A DNA stretch of 10,523 bases from Clostridia bacterium (GCA_017547995.1 JAFYNW010000083.1:1-10523); one strand, 5' to 3'. Shown: positions 1 through 6,156, counted from the stretch's first letter. Notes: generated by a model from the letters alone, not told the origin. Program-made: numbers and translations.

Positions 1-141
1 AATATTCCAGAGAAGAGCCGCGCCGTTTGCCATATTCGCAATGAAATTGCTTTCTGTCGAAACGAGGGCAGTCATTTTTGTGCCGATGAAATTATACTGC
101 TGCTTTTTTGTTTCAAAATTGAGTTTTTCAAGCTTGACCAT
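1..141 (-). CDS. free methionine-(R)-sulfoxide reductase (GAF-domain fRMsr), N-terminal part
   Basis: Only the first 47 codons lie in the window; the gene runs off the left edge. Read leftward from ATG at 141, the protein begins MVKLEKLNFE and continues with a segment around residues 20-45 containing STESNFIANMANGAALLW. This resembles the start of the GAF domain of cytosolic fRMsr/YebR proteins, where a 'SNLANASALLF'-like helix precedes the substrate pocket. In that family the enzyme reduces free Met-R-sulfoxide with catalytic cysteines located later, which cannot be checked here. The start is supported by AAGGAG eight bases upstream and by a good promoter at 175-203. The family is inferred from a short stretch; another GAF-domain protein is possible. 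Confidence 0.72.
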   Translation of the reverse strand, partial: MVKLEKLNFETKKQQYNFIGTKMTALVSTESNFIANMANGAALLWNI

Positions 142-174
142 AATGGTACTCCTTCGCGTATTTACTATGATATT

Positions 175-203
175 ATTATATAATGTTTTGAACGAGTATG
201 CAA
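175..203 (-). promoter_or_regulatory. sigma-A type promoter for the leftward fRMsr gene
   Basis: On the minus strand TTGCAT (203-198) and TATAAT (180-175) are separated by exactly 17 bases. The predicted start of transcription falls about 25-30 bases upstream of the ATG at 141, leaving room for the AAGGAG ribosome binding site. Confidence 0.8.
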
Positions 204-239
204 GGGGGATGTGGGAAAGTAATGTTGAATAATGGCACA

Positions 240-288
240 GGGACAAATTACGATTTGTCCGCGGTACGTCATAAATGCCGTACCCTAC
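240..288. repeat. two-hairpin repeat cassette, modules C+B
   Basis: Hairpin C has arms GGACAAAT / ATTTGTCC with loop TACG. The junction GCGG follows, then hairpin B with arms GGTACG / CGTACC, ending in CCCTAC. Module C recurs at 6122-6142, and module B at 6205-6230 and 8733-8761, paired each time with a different partner or orientation. No coding potential is apparent. The usual GTAG left end is missing here. Confidence 0.8.
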
Positions 289-289
289 A

Positions 290-338
290 CAGATTGTGCA
301 AGCCGTGGGAGATTCTTCACGTTCGTTCAGAATGACAT
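290..338 (-). repeat. interspersed element G (TCATTCTGA...GAAGAATC type)
   Basis: On the minus strand the element reads TGTCATTCTGAACGAACG, then TGAAGAATCTCCC, then CTTGCACAATCT. ATTCT and AGAAT form the outer arms. Related copies lie at 2977-3006, 6157-6203, 8762-8808 and 10281-10326, and a cut copy at the window end. It usually abuts a GTAGGG...CCCTAC cassette, as it does here. Confidence 0.8.
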
Positions 339-339
339 C

Positions 340-394
340 GTAGGGCGAGGGCTTGCTCTCGCCGAAAACCGTAGGGGAGGTGCTTGCCCCTCCC
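340..394. repeat. two type-F hairpin modules in tandem
   Basis: Positions 340-363 and 371-394 each start GTAGGG and carry a GCTTGC loop core flanked by complementary arms: GGCGAG/CTCGCC in the first and GGGAGG/CCTCCC in the second. A GAAAACC linker separates them. Two more F modules with yet other arms are at 6066-6089 and 6097-6120. The loop core stays fixed while the arms differ and remain complementary. Confidence 0.8.
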
Positions 395-397
395 GTT

Positions 398-451
398 TAT
401 TCAACGTGACTTGTCACACCAGACTTATTCGCTCTTCACTATTACTTATAA
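398..451 (-). repeat. terminator-side boundary repeat with a TG...CA hairpin
   Basis: On the minus strand this begins TTATAAGTAATAGTGAAGAG right after the operon terminator. It then carries a hairpin with arms GTGAC / GTCAC (406-417) and ends GTTGAATAA. The same flank with a different hairpin occurs rightward at 5976-6029 and 8621-8675, each time directly downstream of a gene's terminator. Confidence 0.75.
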
Positions 452-455
452 CTTG

Positions 456-480
456 AAAAAGCCACCCCGTATGGAGTGGC
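456..480 (-). terminator. Rho-independent terminator of the CNNM/CBS operon
   Basis: On the minus strand, GCCACTCC pairs with GGGGTGGC (8 bp, one G-U) around loop ATAC, followed by TTTTT. It starts about 10 bases after the TAG stop at 493-491. A short T-rich run on the other side (481-489) means it might also act on rightward transcripts. Confidence 0.9.
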
Positions 481-490
481 TTTATTTTTA

Positions 491-1744
491 CTATTCTTCT
501 TCCTCTTGCTGTGGAAGGATATCCACGCGGAGGTTTGTCGCACACAAATCGTCGGTTTCGAGGATTGTGAACACAAGATTGCGATACCTGAAGGTATCCC
601 CAACCTCCGGATAATCGTCCAGCACTTCCGTCAGATAACCACTGACCGTGATGACGTAGTCCTCAAGCTCAGGGTCTTCGATTTCCACGTATTCAAGCAG
701 GTCGTCCAGCATAGTCGTGCCGTCGACAGTCAGCGAGCCGTCCTCGTTTTCCACGATATCAGGGTCGATTTCGTCTGTTTCGTCCCAGATGTCGCCAACC
801 AATTCTTCAAGAATATCTTCCATCGTAACGATACCCAGCGTGCCGCCGTGGTCGTCCGTTACGATAACCATATGATTCTTTGTGCTTCTCATCTGCTCGA
901 GCGCTTCAGGAAGCTTACGTGTATGCGGTACAAACTCAGCTTCTGTGAGAAGCGAGCGGATGTCAGGCTTGTCGGTGTCGAGAAGGGCAACCAACAGCTG
1001 ATTTACAGGCAGAATGCCGATGATATCGTCGATGCTGTCATCATAGACAGGGATTCGCGAAAACTCACATTCGAGAGCCGTTTCGATGATTTCGTGAGTA
1101 GGGTCGTTGATGTCGAGTGCAGTCATTTCCACACGGTGTGTGACGATTTCCTGCACCTCGGTTTCGTCAAACTCAACGCAGGACTGAAGCAGTTCGCTCT
1201 GGTCCTCGTCGATGACGCCCTCTTCCTCAACAGTTTCGATGATAGTCACAAGGTCATCGTAAGTGATGGAGGTTTCGTCACTCTTGCCGCCCCATACGTG
1301 GGAAAGCTTTTCCACAAAGCCCATAAAAATGAAGACAAGCGGAGCAGTTATCCACATAAATGCGCGTAAAAGTGGAGAAATAGCCAGTGCGTAAGGGTCG
1401 CAGAATTGCTTGCCAAGCTGCTTCGGCAGGATTTCACCGAAAATGAGCAGCAGCACTGTCATTACGAAAGTCGCAATCGCAACGCCGGCATCACCCACGA
1501 GAGCCATTGCAATGACCGTCGCAACCGAGGATGAGGCGATGTTAACGAGATTGTTGCCGATAAGCACAGAGCAAAGGGACTTATCATAGTTTTCGCTTAT
1601 CATAAGCGCCCATTTCGCCCTTCTGCTGCCGTTGTCAGCGGCTTTTTTAAGACGTGATTTATTGGCGGAGGCATAGGCAATTTCTGCCGATGAGAAGAAT
1701 GCCGAGCCGACCATAAGTAAAATAATAGCTAAATATGGATTCAT
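491..1744 (-). CDS. CNNM (DUF21) / CBS-pair / CorC-HlyC membrane protein ('hemolysin-like')
   Basis: This 417-aa inner-membrane protein belongs to the CNNM/CorC family, linked to Mg2+ (and Co2+) efflux or homeostasis; 'hemolysin' is a historical label. Residues 1-145 form the CNNM membrane domain: a first helix at about 3-20, the SSAEIA motif (18-23), IGNN (62-65) and GEILPK (103-108). CBS repeat 1 is around 198-255 (SRIPVYD at 229-235) and CBS 2 around 268-318, ending in the typical MEDILEELVGDI. Residues about 332-412 are the CorC_HlyC domain, and the protein ends in an acidic EEEE tail. Its ATG overlaps the upstream gene's TGA as ATGA, and AGGAGG sits 10 bases before the ATG, so translation is probably coupled. 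Length and domains are complete for the family. The transported ion cannot be read from the sequence. Confidence 0.93.
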   Translation of the reverse strand: MNPYLAIILLMVGSAFFSSAEIAYASANKSRLKKAADNGSRRAKWALMISENYDKSLCSVLIGNNLVNIASSSVATVIAMALVGDAGVAIATFVMTVLLLIFGEILPKQLGKQFCDPYALAISPLLRAFMWITAPLVFIFMGFVEKLSHVWGGKSDETSITYDDLVTIIETVEEEGVIDEDQSELLQSCVEFDETEVQEIVTHRVEMTALDINDPTHEIIETALECEFSRIPVYDDSIDDIIGILPVNQLLVALLDTDKPDIRSLLTEAEFVPHTRKLPEALEQMRSTKNHMVIVTDDHGGTLGIVTMEDILEELVGDIWDETDEIDPDIVENEDGSLTVDGTTMLDDLLEYVEIEDPELEDYVITVSGYLTEVLDDYPEVGDTFRYRNLVFTILETDDLCATNLRVDILPQQEEEE

Positions 1745-2760
1745 CCTGCATGAGCCTCCTTCACGATTTCTGCATCTCTTTCGTCAAGGATTTCGCCCAC
1801 AAGCTCTTCGAGAATGTCCTCCATTGTGATGATGCCCACAATCTTTCTGTTTTCGTCGCAAACGAGACAGAGATGATTTCGTGTCTGGGACATATCCTCG
1901 AGAAGGTCGTCGATAGGCTTGTCGAAAGGAATGGTCATAGTCTTGCGCATAAGCTTACGCAAGGAAAGAGTCTTGCCCGATGCAAGATAGCTTTTGATAT
2001 AGCTGCGCACGTGGAGAATACCGATGATATTGTCCTTCGTGCGGTTGTAAACCGGGAGTCTTGAATATTTTGTAGAGCGCACCAGTTTAATGATATCTTC
2101 CTGACGTGCGGAAATATCGACAGCCACAACGTCATCAAGGCCAATCATGATTCCCCCTGCCGTCTTGCCGTCAAAGGTTACTGCCGAATGAAGCAGCTTG
2201 CTTCGCTCAGGGTCGCCGTCTTCGCTTTCACCCAAGGAATCGATGATTTCGATAAGCTCATCTTCTGTCACAGTCGGTGTCTGCTCGATTTTGAAGAAGG
2301 AGCAAACCCAGCTTGCAAGGCCGTCGAAGATTCTTGCCACAGGGCCGAGAAGCTTCATAAGAAGATGAAGGGACGGAGCAAAAATGAGAGCGACAGTTTC
2401 CGGCTTGTCCTTTGCGAATTCCTTCGGAATCATTTCGGAAACGAAGAAAACAATGATAGTGATGACAATGGTGGAAATGCCTGTGTAGCCTTCGCCCCAC
2501 GCCTTTGTGACAAGGTATGTGGAAAGCGATGCCGTGCCGATATGCATGATGTTGTTGCCGATGAGAAGTGTGGAAAGAGCGTTGTTGAAGTTGTCGAGAA
2601 TATGCTCGGCATGAATCGCCCTTCTTTCGCCATCCTCCGCTCTGTGACGGATTCGCACAGGGTTAAGCGAAGCGAAAGCTGTTTCAGCAGCGGCAAAATA
2701 TCCCCCGCCGAGGATTAAAGTGATGAGTAATACAAAAAGTATCCAACTGTCAGAGTCCAT
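1741..2760 (-). CDS. CNNM (DUF21) / CBS-pair membrane protein lacking the CorC-HlyC domain
   Basis: A 339-aa paralogue of the downstream gene. The CNNM membrane domain covers about residues 5-155, with AAAETAFASL (23-32), IGNN (67-70) and SEMIPKEF (108-115). CBS 1 lies at about 205-262 (SRLPVYN at 233-239) and CBS 2 at about 275-325 (MEDILEELVGEILDE). The protein stops shortly after CBS 2, so the C-terminal CorC_HlyC domain of its partner is absent. Shorter CNNM proteins of this kind exist, so this need not be damage. ATG at 2760 (MDSDSW...) is chosen because it resembles family N-termini, but GGAG then sits 13 bases away. A TTG at 2769, only 4 bases from GGAG, would add three residues. The tight ATGA overlap suggests the two proteins act together, perhaps as a heteromer (inference). 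Confidence 0.9.
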   Translation of the reverse strand: MDSDSWILFVLLITLILGGGYFAAAETAFASLNPVRIRHRAEDGERRAIHAEHILDNFNNALSTLLIGNNIMHIGTASLSTYLVTKAWGEGYTGISTIVITIIVFFVSEMIPKEFAKDKPETVALIFAPSLHLLMKLLGPVARIFDGLASWVCSFFKIEQTPTVTEDELIEIIDSLGESEDGDPERSKLLHSAVTFDGKTAGGIMIGLDDVVAVDISARQEDIIKLVRSTKYSRLPVYNRTKDNIIGILHVRSYIKSYLASGKTLSLRKLMRKTMTIPFDKPIDDLLEDMSQTRNHLCLVCDENRKIVGIITMEDILEELVGEILDERDAEIVKEAHAG

Positions 2761-2811
2761 TTGAGACAAGGTTCTCCTTTCAAAAAAACAAATAATTTGT
2801 ATAATGATGAT

Positions 2812-2840
2812 ATTATATTATAAGTCAAAGTGATTTTCAA
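2812..2840 (-). promoter_or_regulatory. sigma-A type promoter of the CNNM/CBS operon
   Basis: On the minus strand TTGAAA (2840-2835) and TATAAT (2817-2812) are 17 bases apart, placing the transcription start about 35-45 bases before the gene start. The surrounding region is A/T rich. No operator or metal-sensing riboswitch was recognised in the short leader. Confidence 0.75.
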
Positions 2841-2926
2841 TAAGAATGGGAGGCACAAGACAAGATTTGTAAAAAACTGACAAAAAGAGGGGCGCATTTG
2901 TTTGCATTGTGACGATTAAAGCAGGT

Positions 2927-2955
2927 TTGCACACAGGGGAAATATATGGTATAAT
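2927..2955 (+). promoter_or_regulatory. sigma-A type promoter upstream of the 3255 gene
   Basis: TTGCAC (2927-2932) and a perfect TATAAT (2950-2955) are separated by 17 bases. The first rightward gene starts at 3255, so the leader would be about 290 bases and would consist mostly of hairpin repeats. The promoter is divergent to the one at 2812-2840. No better promoter was seen closer to the gene. Confidence 0.65.
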
Positions 2956-2976
2956 TAAATATAATATGGTTTATGG

Positions 2977-3006
2977 TGTCATTCTGAGGCAAAGCCGAAG
3001 AATCTC
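2977..3006 (+). repeat. interspersed element G, rightward copy
   Basis: TGTCATTCTGA, then GGCAAAGCC, then GAAGAATCTCC. It shares the outer arms of the other G copies, but the centre is a GGC-AAA-GCC mini-hairpin rather than the ACGAA-type centre seen elsewhere. Confidence 0.75.
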
Positions 3007-3118
3007 CTGCGATTTGCAGAAGTTATATTCGTTCACGCGAGTTATATTGCGTTGCAGTTATATTTGTCTGTGACAAGTTATATTGCCATGCGGCAGTTAA
3101 TGTATCTGCGATGCATTT
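3007..3118. repeat. array of small distinct hairpins with AGTTATATT spacers
   Basis: The spacer AGTTATATT appears at 3021, 3040, 3056 and 3076, with a truncated AGTTA at 3095. Between spacers are short palindromes that differ from one another: CTGC/GCAG, TCG/CGA, TGC/GCA, TTGTC/GACAA, TGCC/GGCA, and finally TGTATC/GATGCA. The last one also appears at 6007-6021 and, nearly so, at 7083-7096. There is no coding potential. Unlike a CRISPR array, the unique segments are very short palindromes and the constant part is not palindromic. Confidence 0.8.
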
Positions 3119-3119
3119 T

Positions 3120-3170
3120 GTAGGGGACGGCGCCCCCGACGTCCCGCGGGCGAGGTTACCCCGCCCCTAC
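3120..3170. repeat. two-hairpin repeat cassette, modules E+D-like
   Basis: It starts GTAGGG and ends CCCCTAC. Hairpin E has arms GGGACG / CGTCCC around a GCGCCCCCGA loop. After the CGCGG junction comes a second hairpin, GGGCGAGG / CCCCGCCC with a TTA loop and one A-C mismatch. A related but different partner pairing is seen at 10379-10404 and 10449-10500. The following 3171-3250 holds only fragments (GTACCCTACG, GGGGCGGGC) of other modules. Confidence 0.8.
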
Positions 3171-3254
3171 AGTCGTACCCTACGAAGTGTTATGCAGGGG
3201 CGGGCATTATCCGTCAATCCACCACACAAATTCTCCCGAAAGGACTATATAAAT

Positions 3255-3776
3255 ATGAAAACTTACATCAACGTTACACCTCTCGAAGGTATCGAAATAA
3301 AAATGGGCGAAAAGCTTCACAACATCGCCCTCGGCTGTACAAAGGAGGACGTGATTGCCGCTATCGGCGCGCCAAAGCGTCCGGGCGAAACCTCCCTCAC
3401 GTATTGGGGCTCTTCCCTCCGCTTCGATTTCGAGGATGATAAGCTCAGCTTCATCGAATTTCTGGGCGGCGTGGACGGTCCTTTCCAGCCTGTCTGCTAC
3501 GGCAATCCTGTCTTTGAAATGGAGGCGGACGATGCCGTTGCAATGTTCAAAAAGCGCGACAGCGATATGACAGACGAGGAAAAGGGCCATTGCATCACCT
3601 TCAAGGGCATCAGCGTGGGACTTTACCGCGAAAATACTATGGAAAGTGTCAGCGAAACTGTCCGCGAATATGCTTCCACAGGCCACCCACTTTCTGCCGA
3701 GGCAATCATGGCTGAAAAGCGCCGCGCTCTCCATTGGGAAACCTTCGGCATAGGCAAAAAAGAATATTATAAATAA
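3255..3776 (+). CDS. hypothetical protein, small alpha/beta domain
   Basis: The product is 173 aa. I do not recognise a named function. Residues 27-40 (GCTKEDVIAAIGAP) followed by a strand-rich stretch, LRFDFEDDKLSFIEFL (55-70), resemble a widespread pattern in small soluble bacterial proteins, 'G-x-T-x-E-E-V-x-x-x-x-G-x-P ... F/Y strand'. The second half, PVFEMEADDAVAMF then ITFKGISVGLYRE (115-126), may repeat the fold. There is no signal peptide, membrane helix or catalytic motif. The frame is open further upstream through repeat DNA to 3111, but ATG at 3255 is preferred because AAAGGA lies 10 bases before it and the upstream translation is low-complexity repeat sequence. It lies 19 bases before the aminotransferase, so the two are probably co-transcribed. 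Confidence 0.8.
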   Translation: MKTYINVTPLEGIEIKMGEKLHNIALGCTKEDVIAAIGAPKRPGETSLTYWGSSLRFDFEDDKLSFIEFLGGVDGPFQPVCYGNPVFEMEADDAVAMFKKRDSDMTDEEKGHCITFKGISVGLYRENTMESVSETVREYASTGHPLSAEAIMAEKRRALHWETFGIGKKEYYK

Positions 3777-3795
3777 CGTGAAAGGCGGAAAAATT

Positions 3796-4959
3796 ATGCT
3801 CAATCTCGACCTTATCAACAAAGAATACGGCTTTTTAGGCGACAGAATCTTCCTCAACGTATCCCAGGTCGTCGTGCCACCTGTCCGTGTGCAGGATGCA
3901 TACCGCTCCTTTATGGATAACTACGTCGCGAATCTCGGTGCCGACATCGTGCCAAAGGCATGGGACATCGTAAACAATGCCCGTCCTAAGCTTCAGAAAC
4001 TCATCAATGCAAAGGAATCCCATGAAATCGCATTCGTCAAGAATACCGCCGAAGGCATCTCCATCCTTGCCAACGGCATAAAGTATAATGAGGGTGACAA
4101 CGTTGTCATCTCCGACCAGGAGCATCAGTCTGTCCTCTTCCCTTGGATTGCCGCTCACGAAAGATACGGTCTTGAGCTGAAGGTCGTCAGGTCGAAGGGC
4201 AAGGACGTTGATATCGACGGCCTTATCAATGCCATCGACGAGCATACACGCGTGCTTGTCGTGTCTGCCGTACAGTTTTCCACAGGCTTCTTTGCCGACC
4301 TTGAAAAGTTGGGCGCGGCTTGTAAGGAAAAGGGCGTAATTTTCTGCGTCGACGCAATTCAGGCTCTCGGCAGACTGAAAATCGACGTGCAGAAGTGCAA
4401 TATCGACTGGCTTGCCGCAGGGGGCAACAAGGGCCTTCTTGCAACACTGGGCGCAGGCTTCGTCTATTGCTCCGACCGAATAGTCACGGATATCATCCCA
4501 TGCTATGCAGGCTATCAGAGCACTGTGAGCCACGTTTCTCCACCGTCCATTACGACAGAATTCGACAAACTCGAATGGTATCCTCACGCAAGACGCTTCG
4601 AATCGGGCAACCTGAGCTATAACTGCATCGAGGCTATTTCCAACGGCGTCGACCTCGTTCTTGAATTGGGCATCGAAAACATCGAGGAGCATATCAGAAA
4701 ACTTGAAAAGCATCTCCGTGGCCTTATTTCCGACCTTAAACTGCAGGTTGTGCAGGCGGAAAAGGAAGAAAACTGGGGCGGTGTGGTCTGCGTTTACTAC
4801 CCTGCCGAAAAGGAAGAGGAAGTTGTCCGCATTCTCGGTGAGCATAAAATCACAGGCACAATGCGTGGCGGCTATATCCGCTTCGGTCTCAATTTCTATA
4901 ATACAATTGAGCAGATGGAAATCGTTTCCCATGCTCTGCATATCATTGATAAGTTGTAG
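3796..4959 (+). CDS. class V PLP-dependent aminotransferase-like protein
   Basis: A 387-aa fold-type I PLP enzyme of the class V / NifS-like superfamily. Visible PLP-site features are H110 in DQEHQSVLFPW, D186 and Q189 in CVDAIQALG (ring nitrogen and phenolic oxygen contacts), and K212 in GGNKGLLATLGAGF as the likely Schiff-base lysine. FESGN at 269-273 matches the conserved R-F-E-x-G region. The cysteine-bearing loop expected near the end of cysteine desulfurases is not seen; the C-terminus reads MRGGYIRFGLNFYNT. A sulfur-transfer role is therefore unlikely, and an aminotransferase, epimerase or lyase acting on a small amino acid is more plausible. Substrate unknown. ATG at 3796 is chosen over GTG at 3778 because AAAGGCGG lies 7 bases before it. 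It is likely in an operon with the 3255 gene and probably the 5132 gene. Confidence 0.88.
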   Translation: MLNLDLINKEYGFLGDRIFLNVSQVVVPPVRVQDAYRSFMDNYVANLGADIVPKAWDIVNNARPKLQKLINAKESHEIAFVKNTAEGISILANGIKYNEGDNVVISDQEHQSVLFPWIAAHERYGLELKVVRSKGKDVDIDGLINAIDEHTRVLVVSAVQFSTGFFADLEKLGAACKEKGVIFCVDAIQALGRLKIDVQKCNIDWLAAGGNKGLLATLGAGFVYCSDRIVTDIIPCYAGYQSTVSHVSPPSITTEFDKLEWYPHARRFESGNLSYNCIEAISNGVDLVLELGIENIEEHIRKLEKHLRGLISDLKLQVVQAEKEENWGGVVCVYYPAEKEEEVVRILGEHKITGTMRGGYIRFGLNFYNTIEQMEIVSHALHIIDKL

Positions 4960-4988
4960 CCACTGAAACAATCATCAGCACGCTCATC

Positions 4989-5113
4989 GGCGGCTCTTTT
5001 TCCGCCATATCCGGCTAAAAATCCTCGTTAATACATACAGTATTGCCTGCGGCTTTTAGCCGTTCTGTCAAAAAAATATCTCGCCGCTGAACACACTATG
5101 ATTATTCCGGCGG
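4989..5113 (+). promoter_or_regulatory. structured intergenic leader with nested inverted repeats
   Basis: Between the aminotransferase and the dehydrogenase lie a GGCGG/CCGCC hairpin (4989-5006, loop CTCTTTTT), a perfect 9-bp inverted repeat CGGCTAAAA (5012-5020) / TTTTAGCCG (5054-5062) enclosing AATAC/GTATT (5030-5044), and CGCCG/CGGCG arms (5083-5113). None is followed by a U-tract, so termination is not predicted. No convincing promoter was seen. A cis-regulatory RNA or binding site is possible but unproven. Confidence 0.35.
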
Positions 5114-5131
5114 CTACTGTAGGAGAAAAAT

Positions 5132-5935
5132 ATGAAAAAGAAACTTGCTGTCATCGGCTGCGGTGCTTTGGGCAGAATCATGTGCACAAACGTAAAGAAG
5201 CTTCTCGATGACCATTATGAAATAGTCGGTCTTTTCGATATGAATAAGGAGGCAGGGGTTGCCCTTGCCAACGATATCGGCTCGGTATTTGTGGATAATA
5301 TCGGGGATTTGTATGCAAAAAAGCCTGATATCACAGTTGAAATCGCAGGTATTCCTGCGGCCAAGGCTTACGGTGAAGAGATTTTGCGTAACGTCAGCGA
5401 CCTTATCGTCGTGTCTGTCGGCTCGCTTGCCGACGAGGATTTCAAGGCAAAGCTTTATAAGGCGGCCGAGGAAACAGGCCACCGCCTCTATATCCCAAGC
5501 GGTGCTGTGGGCGGCTTTGACCTGATGCAGATTTTCGCTCTTATGGGTGCGAAAAAGGTGTCCATCGAAAGCACAAAGGCTCCGCGAAGCCTCAACGGTG
5601 CGCCTTATCTTGAAGGCAGAGAGCTTTCCGAAACAGAGGAAGAGCTTGTCTTCAAGGGCAACGTGAAGGATGCAATCAAGGGCTTCCCTAAAAACGTCAA
5701 CGTGGCTGTGGCGACTGCCCTCGCTTCCGACTTTGCCGACACAGAAGTGCGCATCAGAAGCGTACCAAACAAGAAGGAAAACTCCCACGCAATCACTCTC
5801 GAGGGGGAAAATATGGTGGCCGAGGTCAAGATTACCTCCACACCTGACCCTGTAAATCCAAAATCCAGCGTCAGTGCCGCGTGGAGCGTCGTCGCCCTCC
5901 TCAAAAACCTCGCAAGCCCTGTAATGTTTTATTAA
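5132..5935 (+). CDS. nadX: L-aspartate dehydrogenase-like NAD(P)-dependent oxidoreductase
   Basis: At 267 aa it matches the usual length of the aspartate dehydrogenase (NadX) family. The family oxidises L-aspartate to iminoaspartate/oxaloacetate with NAD(P) and can supply iminoaspartate for quinolinate/NAD synthesis. Residues 9-14 (GCGALG) are the Rossmann dinucleotide loop, and D36 at the end of the second strand suggests NAD preference. Family signatures follow: SVGSLAD (95-101), SGAVGG (123-128), STKAPRSL (147-154), FPKNVNV (185-191), H219 in NSHAI as the likely catalytic histidine, and NPKSS (242-246). The start has AGGAG 6 bases upstream. No nadA or nadC is nearby, so an amino-acid catabolic role beside the aminotransferase is as plausible as NAD synthesis. 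It ends at a strong terminator at 5942. Confidence 0.87.
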   Translation: MKKKLAVIGCGALGRIMCTNVKKLLDDHYEIVGLFDMNKEAGVALANDIGSVFVDNIGDLYAKKPDITVEIAGIPAAKAYGEEILRNVSDLIVVSVGSLADEDFKAKLYKAAEETGHRLYIPSGAVGGFDLMQIFALMGAKKVSIESTKAPRSLNGAPYLEGRELSETEEELVFKGNVKDAIKGFPKNVNVAVATALASDFADTEVRIRSVPNKKENSHAITLEGENMVAEVKITSTPDPVNPKSSVSAAWSVVALLKNLASPVMFY

Positions 5936-5941
5936 AATAAG

Positions 5942-5969
5942 AAAAGACCATCCGGACGGGTGGTCTTTT
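5942..5969 (+). terminator. Rho-independent terminator after the aspartate dehydrogenase gene
   Basis: AAAAGACCATCC pairs with GGGTGGTCTTTT (12 bp, one G-U) around loop GGAC, 6 bases after the TAA stop. The same 12-base arms, with a different loop, form the terminator at 10120-10149. Confidence 0.92.
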
Positions 5970-5975
5970 GTTATG

Positions 5976-6029
5976 TTATAAGTAAAAATGAATAGTGAAG
6001 AAGCGATGTATCTGCGATGCATTTATTAA
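5976..6029 (+). repeat. terminator-side boundary repeat with hairpin TGTATC-TGC-GATGCA
   Basis: TTATAAGTAA (5976-5985) and TGAATAGTGAAGAAG lead into a hairpin at 6007-6021 (one G-T pair), then TTTATTAA. The left flank matches 8621-8650 closely, but the hairpin there is a different palindrome. The hairpin itself recurs at 3101-3115. Confidence 0.75.
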
Positions 6030-6055
6030 GGCGGACCGCCGAGGGCGCCAGTCCT
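6030..6055. repeat. diverged E-type hairpin module
   Basis: Contains GCGGACCGCCGAGGGCG (6031-6047), repeated exactly at 8676-8692. On the minus strand the core GGCGCCCTCGGC matches the E-module core GGCGCCCTCGAC at 10389-10400, but here it is enclosed by GGAC/GTCC arms instead of GGGACG/CGTCCC. Confidence 0.6.
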
Positions 6056-6065
6056 TACAGAAAAC

Positions 6066-6146
6066 GTAGGGGAGCTGCTTGCCGCTCCCGAAAAACGTAG
6101 GGTGGGGGCTTGCTCCCACCGCGGACAAATCGTGATTTGTCCCTAC
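6066..6146. repeat. type-F hairpin (6066-6089) and two-hairpin cassette F+C (6097-6146)
   Basis: The first F module has arms GGGAGC/GCTCCC. A GAAAAAC linker follows, then a full cassette starting GTAGGG, with F arms GGTGGG/CCCACC, junction CGCGG, hairpin C (GGACAAAT / ATTTGTCC), and end CCCTAC. Both F loops carry GCTTGC. Confidence 0.8.
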
Positions 6147-6156
6147 AAAACGACGC

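Noticed and set aside
232..456. Small plus-strand open frames across the left repeat region (up to 76 codons).
   Set aside because: They consist of hairpin repeats and overlap the operon terminator; similar frames appear wherever the repeats occur.
3111..3254. N-terminal extension of the 3255 gene by 48 codons.
   Set aside because: The extension is encoded by the E+D repeat cassette and lacks its own ribosome binding site; ATG at 3255 has one.
3796..4959. Cysteine desulfurase (NifS/SufS).
   Set aside because: The fold and PLP lysine fit, but the catalytic cysteine loop near the C-terminus is not present.
3835..4971. A 378-codon minus-strand open frame opposite the class V aminotransferase, and a 302-codon one opposite the NadX-like gene.
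   Set aside because: Shadow frames of clear family members; no ribosome binding sites or domains were seen.
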